A DNA stretch of 64,000 bases from positions 78,536-142,535 of the forward strand of contig JAAFIR010000007.1 in assembly GCA_013297885.1 (NCBI GenBank), in the 5' to 3' direction. The position numbers and the translations under genes are program-made. The notes beneath the pieces were generated by a model. That model made no database searches, was not told where the DNA came from, and was given only the letters and a program-made list of their open reading frames with translations. Shown piece by piece: positions 27,299 to 37,259 of this stretch (the stretch's first letter is position 1; each line of letters opens with the position of its first letter). This DNA is from Leptospirales bacterium (GTDB lineage Bacteria; Spirochaetota; Leptospiria; Leptospirales; Leptospiraceae).

Positions 27299-29290
27299 AT
27301 GCCAAACTTTGAATTAATCACTCCCTTTAAAGCAGCAGGAGATCAAGTTAAAGCCATAGATAAAATCATTACTTCTTTTGAAAAAGGTGAAGATAAAATT
27401 ACTTTAATTGGTGTAACAGGTTCAGGAAAAACTTTTACAATGGCTGAAGTAATTCAAAAATTAAATAAACCAACTTTAATTTTATCTCATAATAAAACTT
27501 TGGCTGCACAATTATTTAGAGAGTTTAAAGAATTTTTTCCAAAAAACGCAGTAGAATATTTTGTTTCTTATTATGATTATTACCAACCAGAAGCATATGT
27601 TCCATCTTCAGATACCTTTATAGAAAAAGATATGAGAATGAATGAAGAAATTGATATGTTAAGACTTAGAGCAACTTCTTCATTATTAGAAAGATCTGAT
27701 GTTATTATTGTCAGTTCAGTTTCTTGTATTTATGGTTTAGGTTCTCCTGAAGAATATACCAATTCAAGAATTATCTTAAAAAAAGGTCAAAGAATGGATC
27801 GAGATGAATTAATTAGAAAACTTCTCCATATCCAATACCAAAGAAATGATATTGATTTTTCTCGTGGAAATTTTAGAGTTCGTGGTGATAGCATTGAACT
27901 AATGCCTGCTTATTCAGAAGAAGGATATAGAGTAGAATTTTTTGGAGACGAAATTGATTCTCTCACAAAATTTCATCCTGTTACAGGAAAAGCAGTTTTA
28001 AAAACTGATGTAATGCTTATCTTTCCCGCAAAACATTTTATTACAAGCGGACCAAAAATTGAAGATGCAATAAAAATGATTCAAGCTGAAACAGAATTAA
28101 GAGTTGAAGAATTTAAGAAAAATGGAAAACTTCTTGAAGCTGAAAGAATTTCATCAAGAACTAGTTATGATATGGAAATGTTAAAAGAACTTGGATATTG
28201 TTCTGGAATTGAAAATTATTCAAGACATTTAACTGGAAAAAAAGAAGGTGAAAGACCAGCTTGTTTAATTGATTATTTTCCTGAGGATTTTTTGTTAATT
28301 ATAGACGAGTCTCATGTTACGGTTCCTCAAATTGGCGGAATGTTTGCTGGGGACCGGGCTAGAAAAGAAACTTTGGTTAATTTTGGTTTTAGACTCCCTT
28401 CAGCTTTAGATAATCGTCCGTTGAATTTTAAAGAGTTTGAACAAATTACTAAAGATACATTATATGTTTCTGCTACCCCAGCTGATTATGAATTAGAAAA
28501 AGCAAAAATTCATGTGGAACAAATTATTAGACCAACTGGTTTAATTGACCCCGTTCTAGAAGTGAGACCCACTTTAAATCAAATTGATGATTTGGTTGTA
28601 GAAATCAAAAAACGTGCTGAAATTAAAGAAAGAACTTTAGTAACAACTCTCACAAAAAAAATGTCTGAAGATTTAACTGATTATTTTAAGGAGATGGGAA
28701 TCAAAGTTTCTTATTTGCATTCTGAAGTGGAAACAATTGAAAGAGTAGAAATCATTCGGGATTTACGTAAAGGAATTTATGATTGTATTGTTGGGATAAA
28801 TCTTTTGAGAGAAGGACTTGATATTCCAGAAGTCTCACTGGTTGCGATTTTAGATGCAGATAAAGAAGGTTTTTTAAGAAACTATAAATCTCTTATTCAA
28901 ACAATTGGAAGAGCTGCAAGAAATCTAAATGGTAGAGCGATTTTATATGCTGATAGAACAACTGACTCAATGAAGAAAGCAATTGATGAAACGAATAGAA
29001 GACGTAAAATTCAAGAAGAGCATAATATAAAATTTGGTATTGAGCCAAAATCTATCATCAAAGAAATTGGGAATATTTTACCTAGAGAAATTAAAGAACT
29101 TAGTTCTGAGGATGAAATTTTAAATGAGATAGATAAAAATTTTACTCTAAAAAAATATAAAACATATGAAAATTTAAAAGAAAAATTAAAAGAAGCAATG
29201 TTAGTTGCAGCTAAAGAATTAAATTTTGAAAAAGCAACTCTTCTTCGTGACAAAATGCTTTCTATTAGAATTAAACCAGAAGAAGATTAA
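27299..29290 (+). CDS. uvrB: UvrABC system protein B
   Basis: A 663-residue DNA-damage verification helicase of nucleotide excision repair. Walker A is '[17 protein letters not shown]', the beta-hairpin region '[20 protein letters not shown]', Walker B-type '[20 protein letters not shown]', helicase motif VI '[15 protein letters not shown]', and the C-terminal UVR motif '[19 protein letters not shown]'. The length is normal. Its ATG follows the RsbW-like gene by 2 bases. A repeat copy follows in the convergent gap with the aldolase gene. Confidence 0.98.
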   Translation: MPNFELITPFKAAGDQVKAIDKIITSFEKGEDKITLIGVTGSGKTFTMAEVIQKLNKPTLILSHNKTLAAQLFREFKEFFPKNAVEYFVSYYDYYQPEAYVPSSDTFIEKDMRMNEEIDMLRLRATSSLLERSDVIIVSSVSCIYGLGSPEEYTNSRIILKKGQRMDRDELIRKLLHIQYQRNDIDFSRGNFRVRGDSIELMPAYSEEGYRVEFFGDEIDSLTKFHPVTGKAVLKTDVMLIFPAKHFITSGPKIEDAIKMIQAETELRVEEFKKNGKLLEAERISSRTSYDMEMLKELGYCSGIENYSRHLTGKKEGERPACLIDYFPEDFLLIIDESHVTVPQIGGMFAGDRARKETLVNFGFRLPSALDNRPLNFKEFEQITKDTLYVSATPADYELEKAKIHVEQIIRPTGLIDPVLEVRPTLNQIDDLVVEIKKRAEIKERTLVTTLTKKMSEDLTDYFKEMGIKVSYLHSEVETIERVEIIRDLRKGIYDCIVGINLLREGLDIPEVSLVAILDADKEGFLRNYKSLIQTIGRAARNLNGRAILYADRTTDSMKKAIDETNRRRKIQEEHNIKFGIEPKSIIKEIGNILPREIKELSSEDEILNEIDKNFTLKKYKTYENLKEKLKEAMLVAAKELNFEKATLLRDKMLSIRIKPEED

Positions 29291-29320
29291 AAAATATTTA
29301 TAGAAGTTTATTCAATTCTA

Positions 29321-29443
29321 GCGAAAGGGATTGAAGCGTTTCCCACCATTATCTCTGTGGGAAGTAGCGAAAAGCCCAGTTTTTTCTCACCTCGTTAAAT
29401 AAAATTATCGTTTAATCAATGTTATGTGAGAAAAAATTCGCCC
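29321..29443 (-). repeat. Dispersed two-hairpin repeat, copy D
   Basis: Minus strand: GGGCGAATTTTTTCTCAC, large stem 1 closed by GTGAGAAAAAA, then CTGGGCTTTTCGCTACT, stem 2 TTCCCAC / GTGGGAA, then ACGCTTCAATCCCTTTCGC. It is one of the best-preserved copies and lies in a convergent gap (uvrB / aldolase), where it could also terminate transcription. Confidence 0.85.
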
Positions 29444-29475
29444 TTCGAGAAGCTCAGGACAAAACCCAAATAAAA

Positions 29476-30120
29476 TTAAGGAATAATTTTTTTTGAATCT
29501 TCAATAAATTTTTCAAGACCAATATCTGTAAGTGGATGTTTTACTAAATTTAAAATTACTGCATACGGTAGAGTTGCCACATCAGCACCAATCAAACTAA
29601 CTTCTTTAATATGCATTGGATGACGAATTGAAGCAGCTAAAATTTCAGTTTTAAAATTATAATTTGTATAAATTGTTTTAATATCTTTAATCAATTCTAA
29701 ACCATTATAACCAGTATCATCAATTCTTCCAATAAAAGGCGAAATATAAGTAGCACCAACTTTTGCTGCAAGTAATGCTTGGGAGGAAGAAAAACAAAGC
29801 GTTACATTGGTTTTAATTTTTCGTTTAGTTAGCTCAGAGACTAATTTGATTCCATCCATAATCAGAGGAACTTTAATAACCACATTTTCTGCAATTTCTG
29901 AAAGTGTATGAGCTTCTTTTAACATGGAATCATACTCAGTTGTTAAGACTTCGGCACTAACAGGACCATTTGTTATTTTACAGATTTCAGAAATAACTTC
30001 TTTAAAACTTTTTTTGTTTGAAGCAATTATGCTTGGATTAGTAGTCACCCCATCCAAAATTCCGATGGAGTGAATATGTTTAATTTCTTCTAGGCTAGCA
30101 GTGTCTAAAAAAAATTTCAT
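29476..30120 (-). CDS. fsa: Transaldolase / fructose-6-phosphate aldolase family
   Basis: A 214-residue TIM-barrel class I aldolase of the short TalC/FSA family. '[20 protein letters not shown]', '[13 protein letters not shown]', Schiff-base Lys83 in '[12 protein letters not shown]' and '[18 protein letters not shown]', '[13 protein letters not shown]' are all conserved. It either transfers dihydroxyacetone units in the pentose phosphate pathway or cleaves fructose-6-phosphate; sequence alone does not separate the two. It shares one base with the end of the upstream secreted-protein gene. Confidence 0.93.
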   Translation of the reverse strand: MKFFLDTASLEEIKHIHSIGILDGVTTNPSIIASNKKSFKEVISEICKITNGPVSAEVLTTEYDSMLKEAHTLSEIAENVVIKVPLIMDGIKLVSELTKRKIKTNVTLCFSSSQALLAAKVGATYISPFIGRIDDTGYNGLELIKDIKTIYTNYNFKTEILAASIRHPMHIKEVSLIGADVATLPYAVILNLVKHPLTDIGLEKFIEDSKKIIP

Positions 30121-30983
30121 TAATTTTTTGTTGGAGCTACTTCAGTTTTCGCAGGAACAACTTCTCTATCTCTTTTTTCTTTGTCTTCTTCTTGATAAAT
30201 ACCTTCGTTAATTAAATCCAATAATACATCAGTTTCTCTTGCAGAAAAATAATCTTTATAATCGATATTAATTAAATCTGATTTATCAACAGAAAAATAA
30301 TCCATTCTTTTTGAAAAAGCTTTTTTATTATATGGTTCAACCCATTGTAAAATAAATTCACCTTTGCTTTGTGCTGCGGCTTTTGAAACTCCAGCTTCTG
30401 CAACTTCACCAGCTTTAGCCCTATTAAAAGTCCAAGAATAAAACCCAGCAATTTTTTTTGAATCATCACTCATATCAGTTGAATCATCTTCATCTTCAGG
30501 TTTTGAAAATTTATCTTTTGGAATCTGAGCTTTTGGTTCTTTCATTGCTTTTCCATATTTATCTTCAATTTGCTTTTTAAGTTTGATACTCTCTACTGGG
30601 CTAAAATAAACACCAACTGAAAAAAGCATTGAAGTTCCAGAATGATCGTCTTCTTTTGATTTATTAAATTTTGCTAAAATTTTGGGTTTTTTGTAAAAGC
30701 GATACAAATAAGTGATATTATTTCTTTTTATAAGTAATGATTTATCTTTAACTTCATTTAAAATTTCTATTTTTTCTTTAGTTTCAGGATTATTTCTAAT
30801 AGACATAATCTGTTCTCTGATTGAGTCAAAAGGTTTTCCCCAAGAAGCATCTCCAAGACCTGAACCTGGACCGGGAACTGAAACAGCGATTTTGGATTGG
30901 TCGATTGCTGGTTTCTCAGTTTCAATTTTTTCTTGAGAAATTAAATTAGTTAAAAGAAAAATAAATAGTATCGAATATTTCAT
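30120..30983 (-). CDS. Secreted protein of unknown function
   Basis: A 287-residue protein with a signal peptide ('[19 protein letters not shown]'). A motif '[19 protein letters not shown]' near residue 42 recalls envelope proteins that start 'fsWGtpfekVr', followed by '[11 protein letters not shown]' and '[20 protein letters not shown]', then a charged segment '[15 protein letters not shown]'. I do not recognise a named family. It overlaps the aldolase gene by one base and begins near 30983, divergent from the HPt gene. Confidence 0.7.
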   Translation of the reverse strand: MKYSILFIFLLTNLISQEKIETEKPAIDQSKIAVSVPGPGSGLGDASWGKPFDSIREQIMSIRNNPETKEKIEILNEVKDKSLLIKRNNITYLYRFYKKPKILAKFNKSKEDDHSGTSMLFSVGVYFSPVESIKLKKQIEDKYGKAMKEPKAQIPKDKFSKPEDEDDSTDMSDDSKKIAGFYSWTFNRAKAGEVAEAGVSKAAAQSKGEFILQWVEPYNKKAFSKRMDYFSVDKSDLINIDYKDYFSARETDVLLDLINEGIYQEEDKEKRDREVVPAKTEVAPTKN

Positions 30984-31065
30984 AATTTTAATATCGGTTT
31001 TTTTCTTTTAAGTTTATCTGAAATTTAGTATCTTTTAAAGATTTTTTATTTTTTTTAGTAATTAA

Positions 31066-31359
31066 ATGCAAGTAGAGATAAAAAAAGAGTTCCAAGATTT
31101 AATTCCCAGATACATGGAATTATTAGAGCTAGATATTAAAACAATTGAAAATCTTATAGAAAACTCTGATTTTGATTCTTTAGTTTTAGAATTTCATAAA
31201 CTCAAAGGACATGGGCAGACTTATGGTTTTGATTACATTTCAAATATCGCTTCAGCAATGGAACATTTTTCTAGAAAACAAAACTTAGAACTCGTTGAAA
31301 AAAGTTTTTCTCAATTAAAAAAATTTATTTCTAGTATGGAAATTATTTTTACAGAATGA
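31066..31359 (+). CDS. Stand-alone HPt phosphotransfer protein
   Basis: A 97-residue four-helix HPt domain with phospho-acceptor H44 in 'LEFHKLKGHGQTYGFD' (H-K-L-K-G signature) and 'ISNIASAMEHFSRKQN'. It would shuttle phosphoryl groups between receivers. No kinase is adjacent, so it probably serves an orphan or hybrid kinase elsewhere. Its TGA overlaps the next ATG by four bases, which couples it to an O-antigen ligase-like gene. Confidence 0.88.
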   Translation: MQVEIKKEFQDLIPRYMELLELDIKTIENLIENSDFDSLVLEFHKLKGHGQTYGFDYISNIASAMEHFSRKQNLELVEKSFSQLKKFISSMEIIFTE

Positions 31360-32627
31360 GAAAATATTTTTTATTTTTTTTACAAGCATCTATAATAGGT
31401 GCTGGTATTTCAATTTCTGTTGGGCAAAGTTTTTTATTTTTGGCATTAATTACTTTTTTATTTCAATCTAAAAGAAAAATACATATTAGTCCTATTTTAT
31501 ATTTTGGATTTGGAATTTTTATTTTGTATTTCTTAAGCAGCTTTTATCAGTTTGTATTTTATAATAAACAACTTATTCAAAAATCTTCTGAGTTTAAAGA
31601 TGTATTTTTGTTTTCTGCATTTATTTTAGTAAATAATCTTGAAAGAGAAGAAGTTTATAAATTAAAAAAGACTTTTTTAATCTTAATAATTTTAATTACA
31701 TTAGAAGGAATCCTGTCTGTTTTTTCTAATATAAGATTATCAAGACTCATAACAGATTTGTACAAATTTAATCCTAATTATAGATTTGCACATCATTATG
31801 GTGATATTTTAAATATAAAACTTCATATACCTATTGGTTTGATGAATACTCATTTGACATTTGGGGGAATTTTAGCTTTACTTGTCCCAATTAGTTTTTT
31901 TGAAATTTTTTATTCTAAAAAAAAAATTTTTTATTTATTTATTCTTATTTTATTGGTATTCGTTTTTTTACTAAATAATGCCCGTTCAGCAATTATTGGA
32001 ACAGGAATAAGTATCATTATTGGACTAACTATTTTTTTAATTCAAGAAAATCGAGTCAGTAAAAAATTAATTAAACCATTTTTTATTTCTTTAATAATTC
32101 TAATTTTAATCAGTACGATAATTGTTCAGAAAACAGAAATCGGAGGAAAAATTTTAAAACCAATTCTAGGTCAGGAAAAGCATACTGATTCTGGAAGAAC
32201 TTTTATTTGGCATTCAAGTTTTTCTTTAATTTTTAAAAATCCTTTTTTTGGAGTTGGAGCAGGAAATTATAATGAGGAGGTGATAAAAGAAAGGAATTTT
32301 ATCTCTCAGGAAAAAAAAGAATTAGTATTTTTTAATGAAGTAACACAAAAAGGACATGCTCATAATGATTTTATTCATTTGTTTTTAGTTTCAGGATTTC
32401 TAGCACCGATTTCTTATTTGACGATTTTATTTTTAGTTTTAACTAAACTTTTCAATTTTAGAATACCGTTTAAGAGCAAATATTTTTATTTTTCAATAAT
32501 TGGATTCTATTTTGCAGGTTCATTTCAATGCTATTTTCAAGATGATGAAGTTGTAATACTTTTTTGGTATTTAGTTGGGTTATTTGAAATGGAAAGTTTT
32601 TATGATATTTCTCATAAAATCACCTAA
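31356..32627 (+). CDS. O-antigen ligase / polymerase family membrane protein
   Basis: A 423-residue multi-pass protein (about 10-12 hydrophobic helices). The Wzy/WaaL signature loop is 'NPFFGVGAGNYNEE' followed by 'QKGHAHNDFIHLFLVSGFLA', which holds the conserved H-x-H-N-D and leads into a transmembrane helix; 'LNNARSAIIGTGISIIIGL' carries the conserved Arg. Members join or polymerise lipid-linked glycans on the periplasmic side. It cannot be separated into ligase or polymerase by sequence alone. Confidence 0.85.
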   Translation: MRKYFLFFLQASIIGAGISISVGQSFLFLALITFLFQSKRKIHISPILYFGFGIFILYFLSSFYQFVFYNKQLIQKSSEFKDVFLFSAFILVNNLEREEVYKLKKTFLILIILITLEGILSVFSNIRLSRLITDLYKFNPNYRFAHHYGDILNIKLHIPIGLMNTHLTFGGILALLVPISFFEIFYSKKKIFYLFILILLVFVFLLNNARSAIIGTGISIIIGLTIFLIQENRVSKKLIKPFFISLIILILISTIIVQKTEIGGKILKPILGQEKHTDSGRTFIWHSSFSLIFKNPFFGVGAGNYNEEVIKERNFISQEKKELVFFNEVTQKGHAHNDFIHLFLVSGFLAPISYLTILFLVLTKLFNFRIPFKSKYFYFSIIGFYFAGSFQCYFQDDEVVILFWYLVGLFEMESFYDISHKIT

Positions 32628-32666
32628 TCGTTGTTAAACGAAAAAAATAAATTGAGTTTTGTTTTC

Positions 32667-32694
32667 TTGCTTTATTCATAATAGATGTTATAAT
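32667..32694 (+). promoter_or_regulatory. Candidate sigma-70 promoter before the peroxidase gene
   Basis: -35 TTGCTT (32667-32672), 16-base spacer, perfect -10 TATAAT (32689-32694). Transcription would begin at about 32701, which is the A of the likely ATG of the next gene, so the mRNA may be leaderless. Confidence 0.5.
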
Positions 32695-32700
32695 GGCTGT

Positions 32701-33762
32701 ATGTATAGAATTATAGATAAAATTATTAGCTTTATCTTAGAAGAAATTAAATACAATCACGATAAGGTCAACTATACATTATATCAAATTACTTTAATTT
32801 TAATATTATCAATTTTTTTATGTATATTGTTATTTTTAGTCCCATATTTAAAAACAGAAAATAATGTCGGAAGTTTCACCTATGAAAATAGAGATTTTTC
32901 TTATGAACCCATCAAACCAATTCCAATAGATTTAAAACTAAATGAAAAAAAAGTAAGTCTTGGTGAAAAACTTTTTCAAGATCCAATTATTTCAAGAGAT
33001 GGTAACTTAGCTTGTTCAAATTGTCATGATATAAAAAGTGCGGGAATATTACCTAAATCAAAAGAGATAGAAACTGAAATAAATATTCCAACTGTTTTCA
33101 ATTCTAGTTTTAATTTTAGACAATTTTGGGATGGTAGATCTCAAAATTTAGAAGAGCAAATTTCTGGACAAATTTCTGAAAATAACTTACATTGGAAAAT
33201 TATAATTGATAGAGTAAAACAAAATTCAAATTATAATATAGAATTTAAAAAAATTTATAACGATGGAATCACAGTAAAAAATATAAAAAATTCTATTGCT
33301 GAATTTGAAGAGTCCTTACTTACACCAAACTCAAGATTTGATAAATTTTTGAGAGGTGAACAAAACCAGCTCACTGAACTTGAAAAAAAAGGGTATGAAA
33401 AATTTAAAAGTTTGGGTTGTATTCATTGTCACCAAGGAATCAATATTGGTGGAAATATGTTCCAAACTTTTGGAGTTTATGGAAATTATTTTAAAGATAA
33501 AGGAAAGTTAGATCCTTATGATTATGGCTTATTTAATCAAACCGGTGAAGAAAAAGATAAGTTTAAATTTAAAGTCCCAAGTCTCAGAAATATCGCTGTT
33601 ACTGCACCATATCTTCATGATGGATCTGTTAAAACATTAGAAGAAGCTATTGAATTAATGGGAAAATATCAGCTGGGAAAAAAAATCTCAAAAGAAGAAG
33701 TATTTTTAATCCTTAATTTTTTAAAAACTTTAACAGGTGAATACAAAGGTAAAAGTTTGTGA
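32701..33762 (+). CDS. Di-haem cytochrome c peroxidase family protein
   Basis: 353 residues from ATG 32701; a TTG at 32659 would lie upstream of the promoter and add a poor leader. A membrane anchor spans about residues 27-50 ('LILILSIFLCILLFLVPYL'). Two c-haem sites are present, 'ACSNCHDIKS' and 'GCIHCHQG', separated by about 140 residues, with 'NIPTVFNSSFNFRQFWDGRS' and 'VPSLRNIAVTAPYLHDGSV' as in CcpA/MauG proteins. It would reduce hydrogen peroxide in the periplasm using cytochrome c electrons. Its stop overlaps the next start by four bases. Confidence 0.92.
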   Translation: MYRIIDKIISFILEEIKYNHDKVNYTLYQITLILILSIFLCILLFLVPYLKTENNVGSFTYENRDFSYEPIKPIPIDLKLNEKKVSLGEKLFQDPIISRDGNLACSNCHDIKSAGILPKSKEIETEINIPTVFNSSFNFRQFWDGRSQNLEEQISGQISENNLHWKIIIDRVKQNSNYNIEFKKIYNDGITVKNIKNSIAEFEESLLTPNSRFDKFLRGEQNQLTELEKKGYEKFKSLGCIHCHQGINIGGNMFQTFGVYGNYFKDKGKLDPYDYGLFNQTGEEKDKFKFKVPSLRNIAVTAPYLHDGSVKTLEEAIELMGKYQLGKKISKEEVFLILNFLKTLTGEYKGKSL

Positions 33763-35366
33763 AAAAATTTTTATTTAGTATTTTTTTTATTATAACAATT
33801 TTTTTATTAATTTTACTTACATATAAAATTTATTCATTTAAACAATCAAAATTATATAATAATATAACGACTTTGCATAAAATAAAAGAAATTGATCTTA
33901 ACTTAAATCAAAATATTTTAAAATCAAAATATTCAATCATAAAAAATTATGATTTGTTTTCGCAAATTATTAAAGATTTGGATAAAGAATTGATTGATTT
34001 TGAATTAAATACTCATAGATTTTTTTTAGAGTCAGAACCAAACGAATTAATCGAAAAACTTTCTGAATTAATTTCTTTAAAAAAAAATTTGATAGAAAAA
34101 TTTAAACCAAATGATTCGATTTTAAAAATAGGTATAACTGATTTAAATGAAAAAGTGCAGTTTTTGAAAAAAAAAGAAAAAAATACTTTTTTAGAAATTC
34201 ATTCGATTATTCATCAAATTTATCTAGAGCAAAAAACTTATGAAATAAATGATTTATTAAATTTAATTGATTCAAAAAGAAAAACTTTTAAAAGTAAATC
34301 TACAAAAGAAATTTTATTACAAGCAGAAATCATATTAGTAAAACAAAAAGAGCAAAACGAAATCGTTGAATCTACAATTTCACTTCCTTCAGAATTTGTA
34401 ATTAATAGACTAATAAATTTAAGTAACCAAAATATTGAAAAAATGCAAAGAAGTATTAATATTATGAGGCTAATAATAGGTTTTTTGGGAATAATTCTTG
34501 TCTTAGTTACTTTAACAAATTTAATTCAATTAAAAATTTTAGAAATTTCTTTAACAAGTTTAAATAAAAATCTTTTAGAACAAACAGTTTTATTTGAAAA
34601 ATTCTTTCAAAAAAATTTTTTAGAATCTATTTCAAGCTTTAATTTAAAAAATCTTTTAACTAGTAATATAATAAAAAAAGATATGATTTTAATTTTTTTA
34701 GATTTAAAACCTATTTTTGAATCAAAACGATTAGAAAAAAAAGAAATTTATGAATTAATGAACCAATTTTACAAGACCAGTTTTACTTATATAAAAAAAG
34801 AGGGTGGTCTTGTTGAAATTTTTGAATTTGATCAAATAAAAATTTTTCTGGATCCAAAATCAGATAAGTATATTAATATAATATTTGAAATCCAAGATTT
34901 TTTTTCTAAAGAGTTAAAATTGAAAAATCAAATTCCAGTTTTATTATTTAAAGAAGAATTTGAGTTTGCTAAGTTAGGAGAATTATCCAATTTTAATATA
35001 ACTATTTTAAACCCTGATAAGAATTTTTTTTCAGATTTTTATAAATTTTGTTTAATTTATTCTGTTCCAATTTTAACAAATAAAATGAGTTTTAATAGAT
35101 CACGTTCTGATAAAAATTTAGAAGTCAGAAAATTAGATAAGGTTTTTTTAGAAAATAAAGAATTTGAAATTTTTGAATTAATCACCACTCGTGATGAAAA
35201 TTTTAATATAAAAATAGATTTAAAATTGAATTATGAAAATGGACTTGTTCTTTTACAAAATAAAAAATTAAAAGAAGCAAAAAAAGAATTTCTTTATGCT
35301 CAAAAAATTTTTCCATCTGACATCCCTACTAAATTATTATTAAAAAAAACTAGTGGAGTAAGTTAA
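33759..35366 (+). CDS. Membrane protein with degenerate class III cyclase domain
   Basis: A 535-residue protein starting with GTG. Membrane helices lie at about residues 5-25 and 230-255, with a coiled-coil extracytoplasmic region between. The cytosolic part resembles a class III nucleotide cyclase with its fold landmarks decayed: 'DMILIFLDLKPIFES' keeps an Asp where the first metal ligand is expected, 'GGLVEIFEFDQIKIFLD' replaces G-D-x-x-x-A-x-F, and 'VRKLDKVFLENKEFEIFELI' is the usual C-terminal strand. The tail 'YENGLVLLQNKKLKEAKKEF' is the TPR-like end typical of such cyclases. The T-x-L-G-x-x-V-N-x-A-x-R motif is missing, so it is probably inactive or a binder. Confidence 0.6.
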   Translation: MKKFLFSIFFIITIFLLILLTYKIYSFKQSKLYNNITTLHKIKEIDLNLNQNILKSKYSIIKNYDLFSQIIKDLDKELIDFELNTHRFFLESEPNELIEKLSELISLKKNLIEKFKPNDSILKIGITDLNEKVQFLKKKEKNTFLEIHSIIHQIYLEQKTYEINDLLNLIDSKRKTFKSKSTKEILLQAEIILVKQKEQNEIVESTISLPSEFVINRLINLSNQNIEKMQRSINIMRLIIGFLGIILVLVTLTNLIQLKILEISLTSLNKNLLEQTVLFEKFFQKNFLESISSFNLKNLLTSNIIKKDMILIFLDLKPIFESKRLEKKEIYELMNQFYKTSFTYIKKEGGLVEIFEFDQIKIFLDPKSDKYINIIFEIQDFFSKELKLKNQIPVLLFKEEFEFAKLGELSNFNITILNPDKNFFSDFYKFCLIYSVPILTNKMSFNRSRSDKNLEVRKLDKVFLENKEFEIFELITTRDENFNIKIDLKLNYENGLVLLQNKKLKEAKKEFLYAQKIFPSDIPTKLLLKKTSGVS

Positions 35367-35392
35367 AAAAACAATTATGGATATTAAACTGT

Positions 35393-36484
35393 ATGATTTT
35401 ATTTCAATCCCTCTTTTATGAAACTTTTTTAAAACCAATTTTTTTTAAACTCAACCCAGAAAATGCTCATGAGTTTTCAAAAAACTTACTTCAATTGGCT
35501 GATAATATCCCATTCTTTTTTCAAAATTTAGAAAAATTTTCTACTTATGAATCTTCTAGGCTTAAAACAAAAGTTTCAGGAATTGAATTTCCTAACCCTT
35601 TAGGAATGGCTGCAGGTTTTGATAAGACAGGTGAGTTATTTCCATTTTTACAAAGACTTGGTTTTGGTTCAATTGAAGTAGGAACAATTACTCAATTTGG
35701 TCAAAAAGGTAATCCTAAACCTAGAATTTTTAGATATGAAAAAGAATCTGCTTTAGTAAACCGATTAGGTTTTAATAACCCAGGAGCTGATAAAGCATTT
35801 GAAACTTTAAGCAAACAACAAAAAAAAATTCCGAGAGGGATTAATGTTGGAAAAACAAAACTTACTCCAATTGAAAATGCTATAGAAGATTATACTTATT
35901 CACTAAAAAAAATATCACCTATTTCTGATTATGCGGTAATTAACATTAGCTCTCCAAATACGCCAGGGCTAAGGGGATTTCAAGAAAAGGATTCGTTTGT
36001 TTCTTTAATTGAAGGAATTAAAAAATCACTTGGTGGAAATTTTCCTATACCTACTTTTATTAAACTAGCACCCGATTTAGAAGATTCAAGCATTGAAGAA
36101 TTATTAGAAATTATATTAAGCTTAAAATTAGATGGGGTAGTTTTAACAAATACAACAATCAATCCAAGCTCAATGAAAGAATCTCAACTAGTTGAACAAG
36201 GTGGAATTTCAGGGAAGCCTGTTAGACAAAGATCATTAGAAATTATTAGACTTGCATTTAAAAAACTAAAAAATCGAATTCCAATTATTGGAGTTGGTGG
36301 AATTGATTCTTATGAATCTGCGTTAGAAAAAATTTTAGCAGGTGCAAATTTAATTCAAATTTATACTGGTTATATTTACAAAGGTCCATTTTTACCTTAT
36401 ATGATTTTAGAAGGACTGGATAAATTCTTGGAAGAAAAAAAAGTTAATTCTATTTCTGAAATTGTGGGTAAAGAAAATTCTTAA
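35393..36484 (+). CDS. pyrD: Dihydroorotate dehydrogenase (quinone), class 2
   Basis: A 363-residue FMN enzyme of pyrimidine synthesis. The N-terminal amphipathic helix ('LKPIFFKLNPENAHEFSKN') is the membrane/quinone-tunnel part of class 2. 'FPNPLGMAAGFDKTGELF' (FMN), 'NRLGFNNPGAD', catalytic Ser in 'VINISSPNTPGLRGFQ' and 'IIGVGGIDSYESALEKILAG' are all family marks. Electrons go to the quinone pool. Its end overlaps the GNAT gene by 23 bases. Confidence 0.96.
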   Translation: MILFQSLFYETFLKPIFFKLNPENAHEFSKNLLQLADNIPFFFQNLEKFSTYESSRLKTKVSGIEFPNPLGMAAGFDKTGELFPFLQRLGFGSIEVGTITQFGQKGNPKPRIFRYEKESALVNRLGFNNPGADKAFETLSKQQKKIPRGINVGKTKLTPIENAIEDYTYSLKKISPISDYAVINISSPNTPGLRGFQEKDSFVSLIEGIKKSLGGNFPIPTFIKLAPDLEDSSIEELLEIILSLKLDGVVLTNTTINPSSMKESQLVEQGGISGKPVRQRSLEIIRLAFKKLKNRIPIIGVGGIDSYESALEKILAGANLIQIYTGYIYKGPFLPYMILEGLDKFLEEKKVNSISEIVGKENS

Positions 36485-36899
36485 ATTTGAACAAACTGAG
36501 GATTTAAATTTTTGTTTTGAGATAAGAAGAAAAGTTTTTATTTTAGAACAAAATATCAATCCTCATGAAGAATATGATGAGTATGAAAGAAGTTCAAAAC
36601 ATTATTTGGTATTTAAAAAACTAAATCCAATTGGAACTTGTAGAATAAGAACAACCGAACTTGGAATAAAAATTGAAAGAGTAGCAGTTTTAAAAGAATT
36701 TAGGAAACAAAATATTGGTCGATTTTTAATGGATAAAATTTTTGAAGAATTTAAAAATCAGGAACTTAAAATTTTTTATTTATATTCCCAAATTGAAAAA
36801 ATTGGTTTTTATGAAAAATTTGGTTTTAAAACAGAGGGTGAAATTTTCTTTGATGCAAATATTCCTCATAAATTGATGAAATTAACTCAAAAAATTTAA
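36462..36899 (+). CDS. GNAT family N-acetyltransferase
   Basis: A 145-residue single GNAT domain starting at GTG 36462, inside the end of pyrD. Strand 'FCFEIRRKVFILEQNI' resembles the ElaA-like group start. Acetyl-CoA loop is 'ERVAVLKEFRKQNIGRFLMD' (R-x-x-N-I-G in place of Q-x-x-G-x-G/A), and 'IGFYEKFGFKTEGEIFFD' is the terminal motif. The substrate is unknown. A short fully overlapping arrangement with pyrD suggests translational coupling. Confidence 0.82.
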   Translation: MWVKKILKFEQTEDLNFCFEIRRKVFILEQNINPHEEYDEYERSSKHYLVFKKLNPIGTCRIRTTELGIKIERVAVLKEFRKQNIGRFLMDKIFEEFKNQELKIFYLYSQIEKIGFYEKFGFKTEGEIFFDANIPHKLMKLTQKI

Positions 36900-36923
36900 T
36901 TTTAGCAAATCAAGTTTTTTAGT

Positions 36924-37136
36924 GTGCGAAATTGATTGAATTTATGCATATTCTCACTTTACTGATAATGGCTTATGAATGATAAGAAAAACTAAAGAGT
37001 GTAGTCTTTCAAAAAAAGTCTTTAGCTCATTGATGAAAAACCTGTTATTTACTTAACCCAATTCTATTTGTATTTAATAAAGTTTCTATTTATTCCTACT
37101 TATTAAGTTCAAGTGGTAAAGTAAAAAAAAACGCCC
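36924..37136 (-). repeat. Dispersed repeat, copy N (highly decayed)
   Basis: Minus strand: TGGGCGTTTTTTTTTAC at the 5' end, an AACAGGTTTTTCATCAATGAGC segment recalling CNGGGCTTTCNGC, and CAATCAATTTCGCAC at the 3' end. Most stems are lost. Nothing else is recognised in the 36900-37259 gap apart from a short palindrome at 37231. Confidence 0.4.
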
Positions 37137-37230
37137 ATTTTAAAAAATAGAAAAATTCTAACAAATTAAATAAATTTCAAGAAGCAAATAAAAATAATAT
37201 AAATCATTTTTTTTTATACTAGAAAAATAA

Positions 37231-37249
37231 ACAATATTTCCTATATTGT
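37231..37249. promoter_or_regulatory. Palindrome upstream of the RsbW-like gene
   Basis: ACAATAT-TTCCT-ATATTGT, perfect 7-base arms, ending 10 bases before the ATG at 37260. It could be an operator or an RNA hairpin near the ribosome site. No good Shine-Dalgarno is seen before this gene, so the hairpin may matter for translation. Regulator unknown. Confidence 0.35.
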
Positions 37250-37259
37250 CTTAAAAGCC

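Noticed and set aside
29321..29443. Interpreting the dispersed repeats simply as transcription terminators
   Set aside because: Several complete copies lie in divergent promoter gaps and in either orientation, and the T-run after a G/C-rich stem is absent in most.
32659..32700. TTG at 32659 as start of the peroxidase
   Set aside because: It lies upstream of a well-formed promoter and adds a Cys-rich stretch not expected before the anchor; ATG 32701 fits better.
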